A stretch of DNA of 64,000 nucleotides from Hermodice carunculata (lineage: Eukaryota; Annelida; Polychaeta; Eunicida; Amphinomidae), in assembly GCA_964020975.1 (NCBI GenBank), contig OZ026614.1, forward strand, positions 4,112,504 through 4,176,503. Direction: 5' to 3'. The translations under genes and the position numbers were made by a program. Position 1 is the stretch's first letter. The number at the start of each line of letters is the position of its first letter. The notes beneath the pieces were generated by a model, which made no database searches, was not told the origin of the DNA, and was given only the letters and a program-made list of their open reading frames with translations. Shown here one piece after another: positions 52,523 to 63,600 of this stretch.

Positions 52523-53712
52523 GTTTATTTCATTGATTTATCTATAACATAATTTCAAAGTCGGAGCATAAGTATTAGCTTAGTATCTCGAGATCACAAT
52601 CTCTTTCATTTTATGTGTGCGTTTTTACAGACTGGATTTATCAATTGGGGAGATGTGCAAACTACTGAAAGGAAATATTCAAACAATTCTATTACCTTTA
52701 TCAAAGGTCATAGGCTCTCATTGGTCAAGAGAGAGCTTTGCCATTTCTTAACACGTAAATCACCCAATGCCTTGCTAGTAAAATTTAGTTTGGGTTAATT
52801 CCGCACTTACTTTAAATGTCCCATTTTGGAAGGGGGTACTTATTGAATTACGCTCAAGGAATAGCATCTCACAATTCTTTTCTCTTTTGTTTGGAACTTC
52901 ATCAGGACAAACAACATTGTGCGTGCAAGTTATCATAGAAGAGGAAATCTTCATGTAATATGGCTTCACCTTTGACAATAAGAGCCTCACATCCCTTGAT
53001 GCAAAAAAGCAGAAAGACCACAGACTTTTATACGTCAGCTTTTTGATAAAGCATTTCAGTGTCCTTGGGACGCTTACTTCAGAGACAATGCCTATGATAG
53101 GGGGCTTTAAAATTGTTCAGTGTCCTTCAAACGCTGATCGGAGAACCAATGAGACCTTATCGTTATGCTACATGTGCAAATGCGCACATTGGGAGATCAA
53201 ACGATGTATGTGACGGTTTTCCTATGCGTGCTGATAATATGTCAATCTCATTACTCTTGATGAACAGAACTACCACTCTTAATATTTCTCCCCTAATTCT
53301 GACCTGGACAAATTACTTCATTGAAAGTTAATTATTTCCCTGTGATTTAATTATATCGATGATCTGTCATGCGCAGTCAGCAAAATATGAATGTCAGCCT
53401 TGTAACCTTTAATATCTCACAAGAATAGATTTTATCATATATCCTTGTTTTTGTCATCTAAGTTCTTTAACATAGAATCAAGTGGATTCGTAAAGAAGTT
53501 TAGTGAAATGACCGCACACGGTATTGATGCACGTGAGATTTTTTTTTTTCAAAACGCATGAACAACATACTCAGTAGTTGCAATAGTTTACCATTTACAT
53601 CTGAACTAATGCAGAGATGTGTACGTAACTGTTTTGTTATTCTAATAGTACAAGAGGCATAATATGACTGTATTGTTCTGTTGAGATACATGTTATAAAG
53701 TATTAAAAAGAC
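52523..53712. other. Start of the GPCR intron
   Basis: Follows the splice donor on the minus strand. No TM3-like exon is recognisable here or further down. Confidence 0.45.
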
Positions 53713-53718
53713 ACTCAC
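53713..53718 (-). promoter_or_regulatory. Splice donor of the GPCR exon
   Basis: Read on the minus strand the exon ends TTTTAG and is followed by GTGAGT, a near-ideal donor. Beyond it the reading frame runs only a few codons (ECLFNTL) before a stop, and these do not continue the TM2 sequence expected of the family. The boundary is therefore supported by both the site and the protein alignment logic. Confidence 0.8.
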
Positions 53719-54157
53719 CTAAAATTAAGGTTAGGACATCAGATATGGCCAGGCTGAACAAGTAGTAATTTGTAGCAGTGTGCATGTAGTGGTTTTTCGA
53801 TATCACAATACACGTACAAATATTTCCCACTAAGCCGGTGACGAAGATTAAAGCATAAACAACAGTCCATATTATTGACTCTGCTAATATCCTATGGCGT
53901 GCACCCAGAGCACTGGCCAAAATCTGCTCCACGTCAACTTCAGCGGGTCCTGATCCGGATCCCGTCGAGTTACTATTCCCCAGTGTCCCGTTAAGGACTC
54001 CTGAATCAATTGTATACGATACTCCAGCCGTTACGTTGGATAACACACCTGTAAGATTTGGTCCTAGAACATTCACCGAAACATTCCAAATGTCGTCGGC
54101 GCTTCCATCGCCCTTGTAGGACGCAAGACGAGAGCTCGAGAGTGGATCTACATCCAT
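53719..54157 (-). CDS. First coding exon of a neuromedin U / pyrokinin / CAPA-like peptide receptor (class A GPCR), partial
   Basis: This exon encodes 146 codons plus one base. Residues 1-93 form an extracellular tail with five N-glycosylation sequons (N25, N34, N41, N56, N63) and no evident signal peptide. TM1 spans about 94-120 and carries the GN pair (N112, class A position 1.50). A short loop, [20 protein letters not shown], leads into TM2 and ends in the LAISD motif (D140, position 2.50). The wording of TM1, loop 1 and TM2 ([23 protein letters not shown]) is characteristic of neuromedin U, pyrokinin and CAPA receptors, which couple peptide binding to Gq at the plasma membrane. The start is the ATG at 54157, in a good context (GAAATGG); upstream the frame contains only a GTG and then a TGA. 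The exon ends at ILG followed by GTGAGT at 53718-53713, a consensus phase-1 donor. TM3 to TM7 and the DRY motif must lie in later exons, and none could be recognised at lower coordinates. The exact peptide ligand cannot be told from this part. Confidence 0.88.
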
Positions 54158-56005
54158 TTCCCCCACTCCAGTAGTGTGCACGATTTCACAAAATATTTTT
54201 TCAAAATAGGCTCACTCCACGTATTGCGTGGTAAAAAAATGTGGTAAAACCATATACGTACATCCAGTAAGTAAGCAATTGACTCATGCATTAACTATCC
54301 AATCTCATATACTCAGGGTGCCCATGAGAGCGGCTTGAAGAGCAGATGACGCGAACCACTGAGCTACAACACTTTATGTTATCAACGAGTGAGGCCTACA
54401 GCTAAAAATACGAAATGCTGTATGATCATAAGATACAAACATATATTCTACTTGCAAATCCAGAGAAAACCCATTTCTATCCACCAATGTGATACTTTTC
54501 CGACTTATGCGTGGTACGCATCGACATATCCACCGATGCAGGAGAGGTACATCAAGTGTGTGGCCAGTCATTGCTTCCTGCTGGATATACAAGCCATGGT
54601 CAACTGTAGAGAATCCACCGGTAGTCCAGTAATTACATTCCGTCCCCGCTCAGTAGTGAGCAGTCCAAATTTACCAAAACTTACGTGAGGAGACCTGCTT
54701 GCAGTTAGCTGATCACTTCAACATGAACAGGCATGCAGGCAAAGCCGTACCCTTCTCACCACACAAAATATAACTGTGTCTCACCAGCCTTATAGCTAAT
54801 CATATGGAGTAGTTGGTTCGCTATAGAACTCACCCCAGAAGTTTCAGGTCCGAAAATTATGGAAAATACTGCAGACCCAATGCGTCCGTGACATTGTGGC
54901 TGCCATTCCTGATGCTCCTACCAATTATGTTCCGACGTCCTCAAATTGAGCATCTCCCGTTTCTCTGAAAACATACATAATGGAAAAAATGTTTAATGCA
55001 CAACACACTCCAGCTTTTGTGTCAATTCTTTTTCACGTTTTAGAATAATGAGTAGAAGTCACCTTCCCATACTCAATTAGTGAGGCATTCAAGTCAAATC
55101 ATGTTGGTATTTATACAAAGTCTACGTAGTCTTCCAAAAGGAACTTGTCAAATAGAAACACTTCCAATCACACATTGCTGAAAGTCAGCAACAATCGATG
55201 AAGTCCACATTTACCAATATATGATGCCTCTTGGTTGTCACGCAAGCATTCATGCGAGGTGAGAAAACCCTAATCACTGACTGTTATGTTGAGACAGATG
55301 ACAAAGGCACTGTGGCTAAGCTGCAAGCAGTGCTAACTCTGTGAATCGATCATGGCTCGTCTGCTTCTCCCTCCTTGCAACACAAATACATGTTCAGCTC
55401 ATATATTGACTCTGTTCACCAGATGGCGTTCCGCGGCAAGTCTCTTTTGTCCGTGTGGCTTCATCGGTATATGCAGAGAGAGACGGTGCACCAATACGAC
55501 CAGTGCATCAGAGATTACAAGATTAACATTTTCAGTATAATGTAGAATGAACTGAGTATGTGCAACGAAATATAAAATATATCAACTATTTTGAAAGCAT
55601 AGGATTTTTCACCTAGACGGAGTATAGTATGGCATGTATTTGATGGAACATCAACAAGTATTAACCACTACTCATATGGTCAAAAGACCAATCAACCAAT
55701 CTACAGCGTTATTTGATCACATTGAACGTATTAATATACTGGAAAAGAAAGTAATTGAAAATCAGTCTGAAACGTGTTCCCTAATATGCTTGGAGACAGC
55801 ATGAATTTCTTGTCGTTTGCAAACCTTGATGGCTCAGGCATTTGATTTTATGCAAAAACAGTTCATACTGAATAGCAAGTAAAAACAACAAATTTTGTTA
55901 ACCATTACCAAGCATTTGCCATTACGTTCCTGGACAGGCTACCTATGCTCAGGCAGTCATAGGCACTGATCGGTTTCCTTTCACAAAAATAAAATGAAAT
56001 ATAAT
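54158..56005. other. 5' side of the GPCR exon; no other exon or promoter recognised
   Basis: Expected to hold the receptor 5' UTR and perhaps a non-coding exon and promoter. No clear TATA box or acceptor site could be chosen. Confidence 0.4.
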
Positions 56006-56024
56006 AATGATAGCAATGATAATA

Positions 56025-56080
<56 letters not shown>

Positions 56081-56091
56081 GGTGGTGATGG

Positions 56092-56171
<80 letters not shown>
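56006..56171. repeat. (GAT)n with internal (GGT)n
   Basis: GAT throughout except a GGT island at about 56066-56086. It ends 45 bp before the left end of the mariner. Confidence 0.97.
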
Positions 56172-56383
56172 GTTCATTTTTATACGCCATTATCTACTTA
56201 AATGAACATTCAGATATGAGGGTTGGCTGAAAAGGTCTAAGCCTAACTGGGATATCTCAATCGAATGGAAACAAACTTTTGTCACCAACAAGTACAATCA
56301 TTTAATGAATCATAGATATACGGAATACAAGTGTAGTGTGAGAAGTGTCTTTGTCCCAGACCTACCCATTGAAGTCACCAGAA

Positions 56384-56872
56384 ATGGACAAAACTGGCTA
56401 TGCGGCAGTCATCAATAACCTGCAATTGAAAGGGCTAACTCAAACATAGATACATGCCGACATGGTCTCCACTTAAGGGGATTGTGCCAGGGAGAGACTT
56501 GACGATGACGTGCATCCAGGAAAGTCTTTAAGAGCAACCACTCCCAAAACACCACCCAGGTGCATGACATGGGGATGGCTGATCGACGCTTAACCACTCG
56601 ACATGTGGCAGTGTTGTGGGCATGTCTAATGAGAAGGTTGAGCACTCATCGCCAAGGAGCTGGTAATGACAATAGCTTCCACCAGACGGGCATCAAAGCT
56701 CTTGACAGCGGGGCAGAAACGTGTCAAATTCAAGGGGTCCTGTGACCATTTATGCCGTTTTGAAGCAGATTCCAATGATCTTATGGCCCGATTTGCAACC
56801 ATGGATGAGACATTGATCAATCACTTTGAAACAGAAACCAAAATTCAGCGCCCCCCCCAAAAAAAAAAATAA

Positions 56873-56949
<77 letters not shown>

Positions 56950-57531
56950 AAGTCTCGTCGGTCCCTTCTGCTGGAAGGGTGATGGCTTTAGTCTTTTAGG
57001 ATTTCAAGGGTTTTTTTTGCTGATTGACTATCTTAAAAGAGGCCAGACTATCAATGGAAGACATTATGCTGACCTTTTTTATGTAAAGGCCACTTGACTA
57101 GCTACTCAGGACCGCAACAAATAAGCGGAGTGCCACAGAGTAGTTTTCTACTGAGACAGTTGCGTGAAGCTATTTAAGCTAAACGACGGGGAGTTCTCAC
57201 TAAAGGAGTTCTCTTCCACCAAAACACTGCTCCTGTTCACAAATTGGTTGTTGCCATGTAAGCGATCCACGATTGTGGCTTTGAATTCATTGACCATCCC
57301 CCGTATTCAGCTGATTAAGCCCCGGCGGACTTCTATCTGTTTCCCAAAATGAAAAAAAAAAAAAAAAATGAACTAGCTGGTTGCCATTTTCCTAGCAGTA
57401 ATGACGTCATTTCCGCTGTCAATGACATCGTTAGGGTGGCTGAGGAAAATTGCTTCTTTACCGGCATCCAGGCCTTGCAGCATTGCTGGCTTAAGTGTGT
57501 AAACGTAGAAGGGGACTATGTAGAGAAATAA
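56384..57531 (+). pseudogene. Mariner transposase relic (D,D34D family)
   Basis: The frame starts MDKTGYAAVINNLQLKGLTQ and reads IHADMVST, then HDMGMADRRLTTRHVAVLWA (N-terminal helix-turn-helix region), LTAGQKRVKFK, LCRFEADSNDLMARFATMDE with the first catalytic Asp at 56804-56806, AGRVMALVFWDFKG, IDYLKRGQTINGRHYADL, LFHQNTAPVHKLVVAM, DHPPYSADxAPADFYLFP with the third Asp at 57328-57330, and the standard ending GIQALQHCWLKCVNVEGDYV plus EK and TAA at 57529. The spacing between second and third catalytic positions is 34 residues. The second catalytic Asp (usual motif HQDNAPVH) is Asn here (57223-57225). Several frameshifts and stops plus the TAAA array make it non-functional. Confidence 0.88.
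56851..56947. repeat. C run, A run and (TAAA)n inside the mariner
   Basis: Eight C, eleven A, then about 19 TAAA units. The position corresponds to the SPPPKK stretch of mariner transposases. Confidence 0.95.
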
Positions 57532-57646
57532 ATGAAAACCATCGCCTTTGCACGGGTGTTTCACAGCTAGGCTTAGAACTTTTCAGCCAGCCCTCGCATT
57601 ATAAAATGAATTTTAAAGTCTGTTTGACAAGATTTCAAACACACAG

Positions 57647-57650
<4 letters not shown>

Positions 57651-57737
<87 letters not shown>
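57651..57737. repeat. (TA)n(TG)n compound microsatellite
   Basis: TA to 57688, a CATATGTA bridge, then TG. It starts 53 bp after the right end of the mariner. Confidence 0.97.
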
Positions 57738-57741
<4 letters not shown>

Positions 57742-59160
57742 CATCCCCTCCACCCCGCACTCCACCCCAAAAACAATATAGAATTTATTGCCTTCAATAA
57801 ATTTTTGTTGTCCCTGTGAAAATGTCAACTTTTGTTAAACTTGTTGCTTTGCATTAACGTTCTTCATCCTGTCCATTTTTGTCGATGATTTATTCGGAGA
57901 TCATGAATATAAACGCCCAAACTCTACATACACTAATGCTTGGACGCATACATATGTTTCTTTTTTATCATACCAAATTAGGCAAGGCATAATATTATTG
58001 CAATTTCACCATTCGATTTGCAAAGTATGTCACATTAAATTTTACAGCCTCAGACATGCTGATGAATAAGTTTTTACATCGATTATTAATGTCAGATAGG
58101 AAGACAAGTGAAGCCTCAAGAACGTCGATAATCCTCATAATATATTTTGTTTGTATTTTTTTTTCATGTGGTTAATTCGGTTGACAAGATGAATGAATAG
58201 TGCGCCAATGTATATTTGATAGCTGTGGCCATTATTGTTACACACAAAATCCATGTACATGTATTATGCAGTCGCAAGCAGTGGCAAAACTGTTGCACCT
58301 GTTGATTGTCGGAAAGCTTTTGATAACACAAAAATGGATCACTAAATTTACGTCTGATGTTCTACAAGCAGTAAGCGACACATTTTTCTTCAAAGATGGA
58401 TACAAACAGTGGCTTCCGTGACAAGAATTATCATGCGACTGTCACAGGGACTGTGTTGAAAGGTAATGGTGAGTACTTGTTGCATTTTTGAATCACCTGC
58501 TGAGGTTGTTACATACATATTTTTCACAAACATACAGTCCAACATATTCACAGAGATGACGCACACACACACCACAATATAACGGCCATATCACTGGTAA
58601 GTGACGCGTGATAAATTAAAGAAAAGGCTGAAGCATATGTTTGCTTTTGCATCAATAGACTGGAAGTTACTAAATCGTGTGTAGCAAGTGGTATGCATCA
58701 ATACCCGTCCATCAGAATAAATTTGTGGATCCTTGGTAAAGCGTTCGTGGGTATGTTCCTTTATACGCTCACCAAGCCAAGAAACCACCACTGTTCTACC
58801 ACTGATCAACGTGGCTCCACCAAAAATTGTTAATTACATGACCAGGTTACTAGTCATGTCAACAGCGTTTGACAATCCTGTTATTCAAGAAAAGGTATTG
58901 ACTGTTCTTGGTGCTAGCGTGAACGAGACGCTTAATGAGCAAAAGAAAGGAATTACTGAATTGGAGAAGACCGTGGAAACTTGACGACCAAGAACAATAA
59001 TCTTGTAGTGGATGCCTGAGGATTACAACGCCTTGAGATGAAGAGGACGGGGAGAAGACTGATGGACTGTCGTTGGATTAGTTTAATGAAAACGTGGTCC
59101 ATTGTTGGGGGTAGAAGGCGGAGCCATTAGCTGTGACGTCATACTACAGAGCCCATGCTT
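57738..59160. other. No gene seen
   Basis: A frame reading PVDCRKAFDN near 58290 looks like RT motif A but has no neighbours in order. An 83-codon frame ends at 58984 (VLGASVNETLNEQKKGITEL), unrecognised. Confidence 0.4.
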
Positions 59161-59553
59161 TCATTCCATCTGTCTGGGAGACCCAGTTCTGATAGCTTCT
59201 AATTGGCTGAGCTGTTGCCCACTTCCAGGAGTTGATAAGAGACTGTTTACACTATCCCACCACAATGTAAATGATTGACAGCCACTGGCCACCTGGTGGA
59301 AAGAAGGATAAGCTTTCCCTTTAATGAAACTCTGAGCCTGAAACTCACGGATAAAGATATTGACTGGTCGCATAAGGTACGTAAGCCCTGGAGCCACCCT
59401 ACAACTGTTGTTCTTCCATTTACGAACTACAAGGTCAGGATCAATGTGTAAAGATGCTGTTTCAAACTTAAAAACCACGAGATGCATAAATGAGTATCTC
59501 ACTATGGCTTGAAGTTCTCTGGCTGCCAATACCCATCCAAACGGAAAAGACAA
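59161..59553 (-). other. Unidentified 130-codon open stretch
   Basis: Normal amino-acid mix (SFMHLVVFKFETASLH, DPDLVVRKWKNNSC, KAYPSFHQVASGCQS), starting at a TTG, not an ATG. No family recognised. It is bounded at its 5' side by an AAT/ATT array and at its 3' side by a CRE-like TGACGTCA at 59134. Could be an exon, part of an unknown repeat, or chance. Confidence 0.2.
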
Positions 59554-59700
59554 ACAAAATTAAAGACATTTGATGGCGCAATGTTCGTCCAACATCTGGG
59601 AGATCGTAAGTTTGTGATGTCCAGGCTCCATGCCCACTTCACCAGGCCAAAAGGCTAAACTGCGAGTCAACTGGTCCACACCAATGCCAGGTGAACTTGT

Positions 59701-59773
59701 AAAAAAATAAAAAAAAATAAATAAATAAATAAAAAAAAAAAAAAAAATAATAATAATAATAATAATAATAATA

Positions 59774-59860
<87 letters not shown>

Positions 59861-59879
59861 ATTATTATTATTATTATTC
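59701..59879. repeat. Poly(A)/(AAAT)n then (AAT)n switching to (ATT)n
   Basis: AAT units turn into ATT near 59774, so the two halves are complementary and can pair. Confidence 0.96.
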
Positions 59880-60514
59880 TTTCTACCACTCGAAACGTTT
59901 TCTTTATTATTCCTTACTAAAACCCTTTCTGCACAAATGGCTGTCAGGAGTAACCAATCAGAATCAGGATCAGATTGTATCATCATAATGACATCGAAAT
60001 CATCCCCATCCTTTTTATTCTCGAATGCTTATTTTTTACGTTAACCGTGTGACACAAGTCTCGGATCACTATTGTCAGCTTGCCAATAATCTCTTTAGCG
60101 CAACGTGTTGAACATTCATAAAAAACAATGTAGGTTTATGCATGTTGTAATATTGTGAAACCATGCATCTCCACGTGTTTTCAATCCATTGAACTGTATT
60201 AGTTGTTATCAAAGGTACCAGCCGACCGCAATACCAGACTTTTCAAAACATGCACTTGCACTGAAAATTTCAGACATGCGGAATCGTTTTCATTACACGA
60301 AGTGCATTTTACTGCAGTTTATTTCTACTGACCATCCGATCACGAGGTACTTTTGTCACGACATTGTGTGCGTTTTGCTGCAGTTCGTCCTTACGGGCTT
60401 TCCGAATAATTATCGACCGCAGCTTGTTTTTTTTTGGATCGTATTTCTGCTCAACTTTTCATGTTTACTTTTTTCTGTGCAAATGTTGGGGCTGTCAAAG
60501 TGTATATCCTGGTC

Positions 60515-61207
60515 ATAATGTTTACAATCCATCGTGTGAGGTGCCTCTTATTTGGCAACAAGATAATATTGTTCTGTGGCTCTTTGACCGCTCTTAAGCC
60601 TCTGTGAAATTCAGGATGCGTGTTGATTGTTGAATTTTTACTAGCATGTCATATATGTTTCGATTTACTTGTAGTAACTACATGTCAATGGGATTTTTTA
60701 TGTATTATTTCAACGGACCACTGCAAATGTTTTCATCGTGTTGCGAACTACTCTCCGATATACATAGCTGCTGCCGACCTTCTAACGTCAATTTATATTG
60801 GTGTCGCTTGGCTATCTTTTGACGTCTATATTCTTACGTATGTTATTTTTGCTGCCACTCTATTTAATTTCAAACCTGCCTCGGAACCAAAAATAATACT
60901 TCCATTCTTTCTTTTGAAAACTGGCTTGTACAAATACAAGGAGAATATCGAACACCTATCAGCTATCAGTCCACTTGTCATTTTACTAGCAGAACAAGTT
61001 AATATCAGCAGAGACACAACTTATGGTTTTCCACATATCACTTTTCGTCACTCAAATGTCCGGTGTTTTTCTCAAGAAAAGTTAAGTTGTATTCATATTG
61101 ATCTCACGCCTGGGTTGATACTATCTTTCTTTTGGAAATTATCGCTTGAAATCCACCCGTTGATAACCTTTATTTGCCATGTTTCCATAACACTTTTTTT
61201 GACGTGA
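60515..61207 (+). other. Unidentified open stretch, possibly a decayed membrane-protein exon
   Basis: One frame is open for 195 codons from 60620 to 61207 and, with one stop, back to about 60490. It has no Met codon in the 195. It contains hydrophobic runs such as VYILVIMFTIHR, ICFDLLVVTT, FLCIISTDHCK and LTSIYIGVAWLSF, a succession that recalls TM1, TM3 with a DRY-like site and TM4 of a class A GPCR, but spacing is off by one to two residues. The sequence is AT-rich, which alone can give hydrophobic frames. Not accepted as a gene. Confidence 0.2.
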
Positions 61208-61905
61208 TCGCTCGATCACTACAGGCGGCGGGCGATATTTCTAAGTTACTTGACGCACAACTTTGCTTGGATCTTGAAATGCCATATCTGGAGCTCCTTT
61301 GGTGTGCACTTGGTTTACAATAATCCGTTTTTATTTGGACCTCCGCACTCACCGACCGATCCCTTCCAACAGAGCTCTGATCTTGCGACAAGCACTGATA
61401 TACATAATGTAAATGTAATTTTACACGTGATTTGAATTCTGACTTTCCGACCCCATCTGGCGTAAAACTGAAAAATGTCGTGAGTTCTACATTTTCATGT
61501 TCAAGAGCCCATCTGCAATTCTGTCAATTTTGCTGCATGTCTAGACCGAATACTTTCGAAAATTCCTGATATGTAATGGGAATTTGGGTATTACCACCGA
61601 TCTCAAATAGCGACGAATGTTGTGGTTGGCACTCATTTATTGTTTTGCCGTAAAAAAGCGCGTAGCAGCGACGCACATGGAAATATAATAAGGCAATGTT
61701 TTTTGAACGTTCAAGAATTGTCTCTGCGAGGTAGATTGGACCTTTTGTTCTCTTACTAGTGATGTCAACTTGTCCTGTGATTCCTGGTCTAAGTTGTTAT
61801 TTGATACAACTATTCACTGTATTCCTAACAAAAATGACGTAAGACTGGTCCCCTGACCTGCCATGTTAGAATTCTGGTCTTCTTCGATCACTTAAACGAA
61901 AGCGC

Positions 61906-61927
61906 AAAAAAAAAAAAAAAAAAAAAA
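61906..61927. repeat. 22-base poly(A)
   Basis: Uninterrupted. No retroposed gene was recognised upstream of it. Confidence 0.9.
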
Positions 61928-62072
61928 TGATGAAGCCAAATTACTCCACTTACAAAAATGCTCATGGACTTCAGAATGCCAACTAAGAAATTCTTATCAA
62001 GGAAAATATAAAAACAGTGAGCGTGATTACGATGATAGCCTTGGAAATATAATGTACATAACCCTGTGGGGA

Positions 62073-62078
<6 letters not shown>

Positions 62079-62119
<41 letters not shown>
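62079..62119. repeat. (GA)n microsatellite
   Basis: About 20 units, pure. Confidence 0.97.
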
Positions 62120-62121
<2 letters not shown>

Positions 62122-62275
62122 TCGGTGCCCTAATGGTTAATAATATAAAAATGATATTAGATCCCATCTATTCAACCTCTTCTATATGAAGGTAACCCTG
62201 GTACTGATAATTTATCTAATAACAAAATCTTCACCTCAGTTTTCTTCCAGCAATATAAAATACATGTCAAGCTAG

Positions 62276-62410
62276 GCCGCCTGAGCTAGCTTCCTACCTT
62301 TAACCTTTAGGCTGAATGAGCTGTTTACCTACCTTAACCTTAGGCTTCCTCATCAGTTTTCCTACCTTTAACCTTTGGCTGCCTGAGCTGTCCTCCGAAC
62401 CTTAACCTAG
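62276..62410. repeat. 33-35-bp minisatellite, four copies
   Basis: Units start with GCYGCCTGAGCT or a variant and end with CCTACCTTTAACCTTTAG or CCGAACCTTAACCTAG. Units are about 35, 33, 34 and 33 bp. No coding signal. Confidence 0.8.
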
Positions 62411-62534
62411 ACTGTGTAGAAGTAATCGGACACAAAGTTTTAGAACCACTTTGATATCAGTGCTAAGTTTCTTAAACAGGCTGTTTCTGCCATTTATTCG
62501 TCTTCTATTCCATTATTTAACGTTTCTCTTCAGT

Positions 62535-62573
62535 CCCCCCAAAAAACTCTTTTTTTGGGGGGGGGGGGGGGGG
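62535..62573. repeat. C-run/A-run and T-run/G-run inverted pair
   Basis: CCCCCCAAAAAA and TTTTTTTTGGGG separated by CTC; the G run extends to 17. Confidence 0.9.
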
Positions 62574-62709
62574 CGGGGAGGGGAAATACATCACGCATCC
62601 ATAAGAAGGATTCTTGAAATGATTGCAATCATCATAATTATTGTTTATCCACTCAGCTGGCCTGGAAGCGTTTTCAGAAACAAAAATCACGTTAAGAAAA
62701 GTATGTAAC

Positions 62710-63600
62710 TTCTTTGATGATAATCTTGTCATTCCCGACCACCAATCGGGGTTAATCCATGTAATTCAACAGTAAACCAGATGCTCTTTTTATATTATGA
62801 ATTACGCCTCGCTGTTGATCTTTAAAAAAAATCGTGATGTTATTTTACTACTCAGCGGTGAAGCTTTGGATAAAGTGTTGCTTCCTGGTCTCTTGCACAA
62901 GCTGAAAAAAAAAAGAAATTTCAGAAAATTTTTGTGATTGGTTCTTTGATTGTGTCAGTTATCGTTTTAAACGAGTAGTTGTCAATGGGCAATCATCTAG
63001 CTGGTGTGAAATCGAGACAGGAATGTCTCAGGAATCTGTTCTAGGTTCTCTTTTGTTTCTGAGTTATATTGATGACATTGCCGGCATAGTTAGATTTAAA
63101 ATAAAATCTTTTGCTAATGCCAACTGTCTATAGGTCAATGTTGGCAATCCAGTGGGTATGCTGATACTATGAACACTGATCTGTGGTATGCTAATCAAGT
63201 GTCTGAGGACTCACTCGTTCCGTGTTGTGCAGCCAATCGGACTCTATGCTTGTTTCTGAGATATCAGCCCAGTTTCCCAACCCCCACTTGTTTTTTAGGG
63301 TCAAATTTTACAAGATGTTTACCATCATGAGCAGCTTGGCATCACAATATGGTCAGACCTGAGAGTCACTAATCATATCAATGAAATTGCGTACAGAGCC
63401 AGCAAGTTTGTTAATATTATGGAAAGTATCAAATTTATCATGGACAGTCATACATTTGAGACCACTTTATTTATTCGTCCTATACTTGTATATGACAGCA
63501 TTCTGTGGAGCGCCTGTACTGTAACAAAGGCAGAAAAGCTAGAATATATCCAACCAAATGATGCCCTTGTAGTAACTGGCATAAAACCATAATACCATCT
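62710..63600 (+). mobile_element. LINE family C, copy 2: heavily decayed RT
   Basis: Scattered frames give DNLVIPDHQSG, LLSGEALDKVLLPGLLHKLK (motif A, Asp retained but FD changed), VVVNGQSSSW, GMSQESVLGSLLFLSYIDDI (motif B), LQDVYHHEQLGITIWSDLR, NIMESIKFIMDSHTFETT, LFIRPILVYDS and LEYIQPNDALVVTG. The thumb wording (NIMxSxKFxxDxxTxE, NAALVVTG-like) is closest to the copy at 5.4-6.4 kb. Many stops and frameshifts; motif C is no longer recognisable as xADD (FANAN). A fossil that may continue past 63600 without recognisable sequence. Confidence 0.78.

Larger units (their letters stand above)
56217..57598 (+). mobile_element. Mariner DNA transposon, complete in length but inactive
   Basis: Terminal inverted repeats are visible. 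The left end (GGTTGGCTGAAAAGGTCTAA at 56221) matches the complement of the right end (GGCTGGCTGAAAAGTTCTAA, ending near 57593), continuing as GCCTAACTGGGAT versus GCCTAGCTGTGAA. Between them lies a degraded single-ORF transposase. TA dinucleotides flank both ends, although the exact duplication is blurred by mutation. The only large departure from standard mariner length is a tetranucleotide array at 56870-56947. The element is about 1.38 kb, typical once that array is allowed for. Terminal repeats differ at several positions, so the insertion is old. Confidence 0.9.
61208..62275. other. No gene seen
   Basis: Unique sequence with one poly(A) and one GA array. Confidence 0.55.

Noticed and set aside
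52775-52990. TM3 exon of the GPCR on the minus strand
   Set aside because: The frame has no ERY/DRY motif, conserved Cys or hydrophobic segment.
57780-57900. Mariner right end placed further downstream
   Set aside because: The inverted repeat ends at about 57598 and is followed by an unrelated TA/TG array.
58280-58330. Possible RT motif A (VDCRKAFDN)
   Set aside because: No other RT block in order on either side; a single ten-residue match is too weak.
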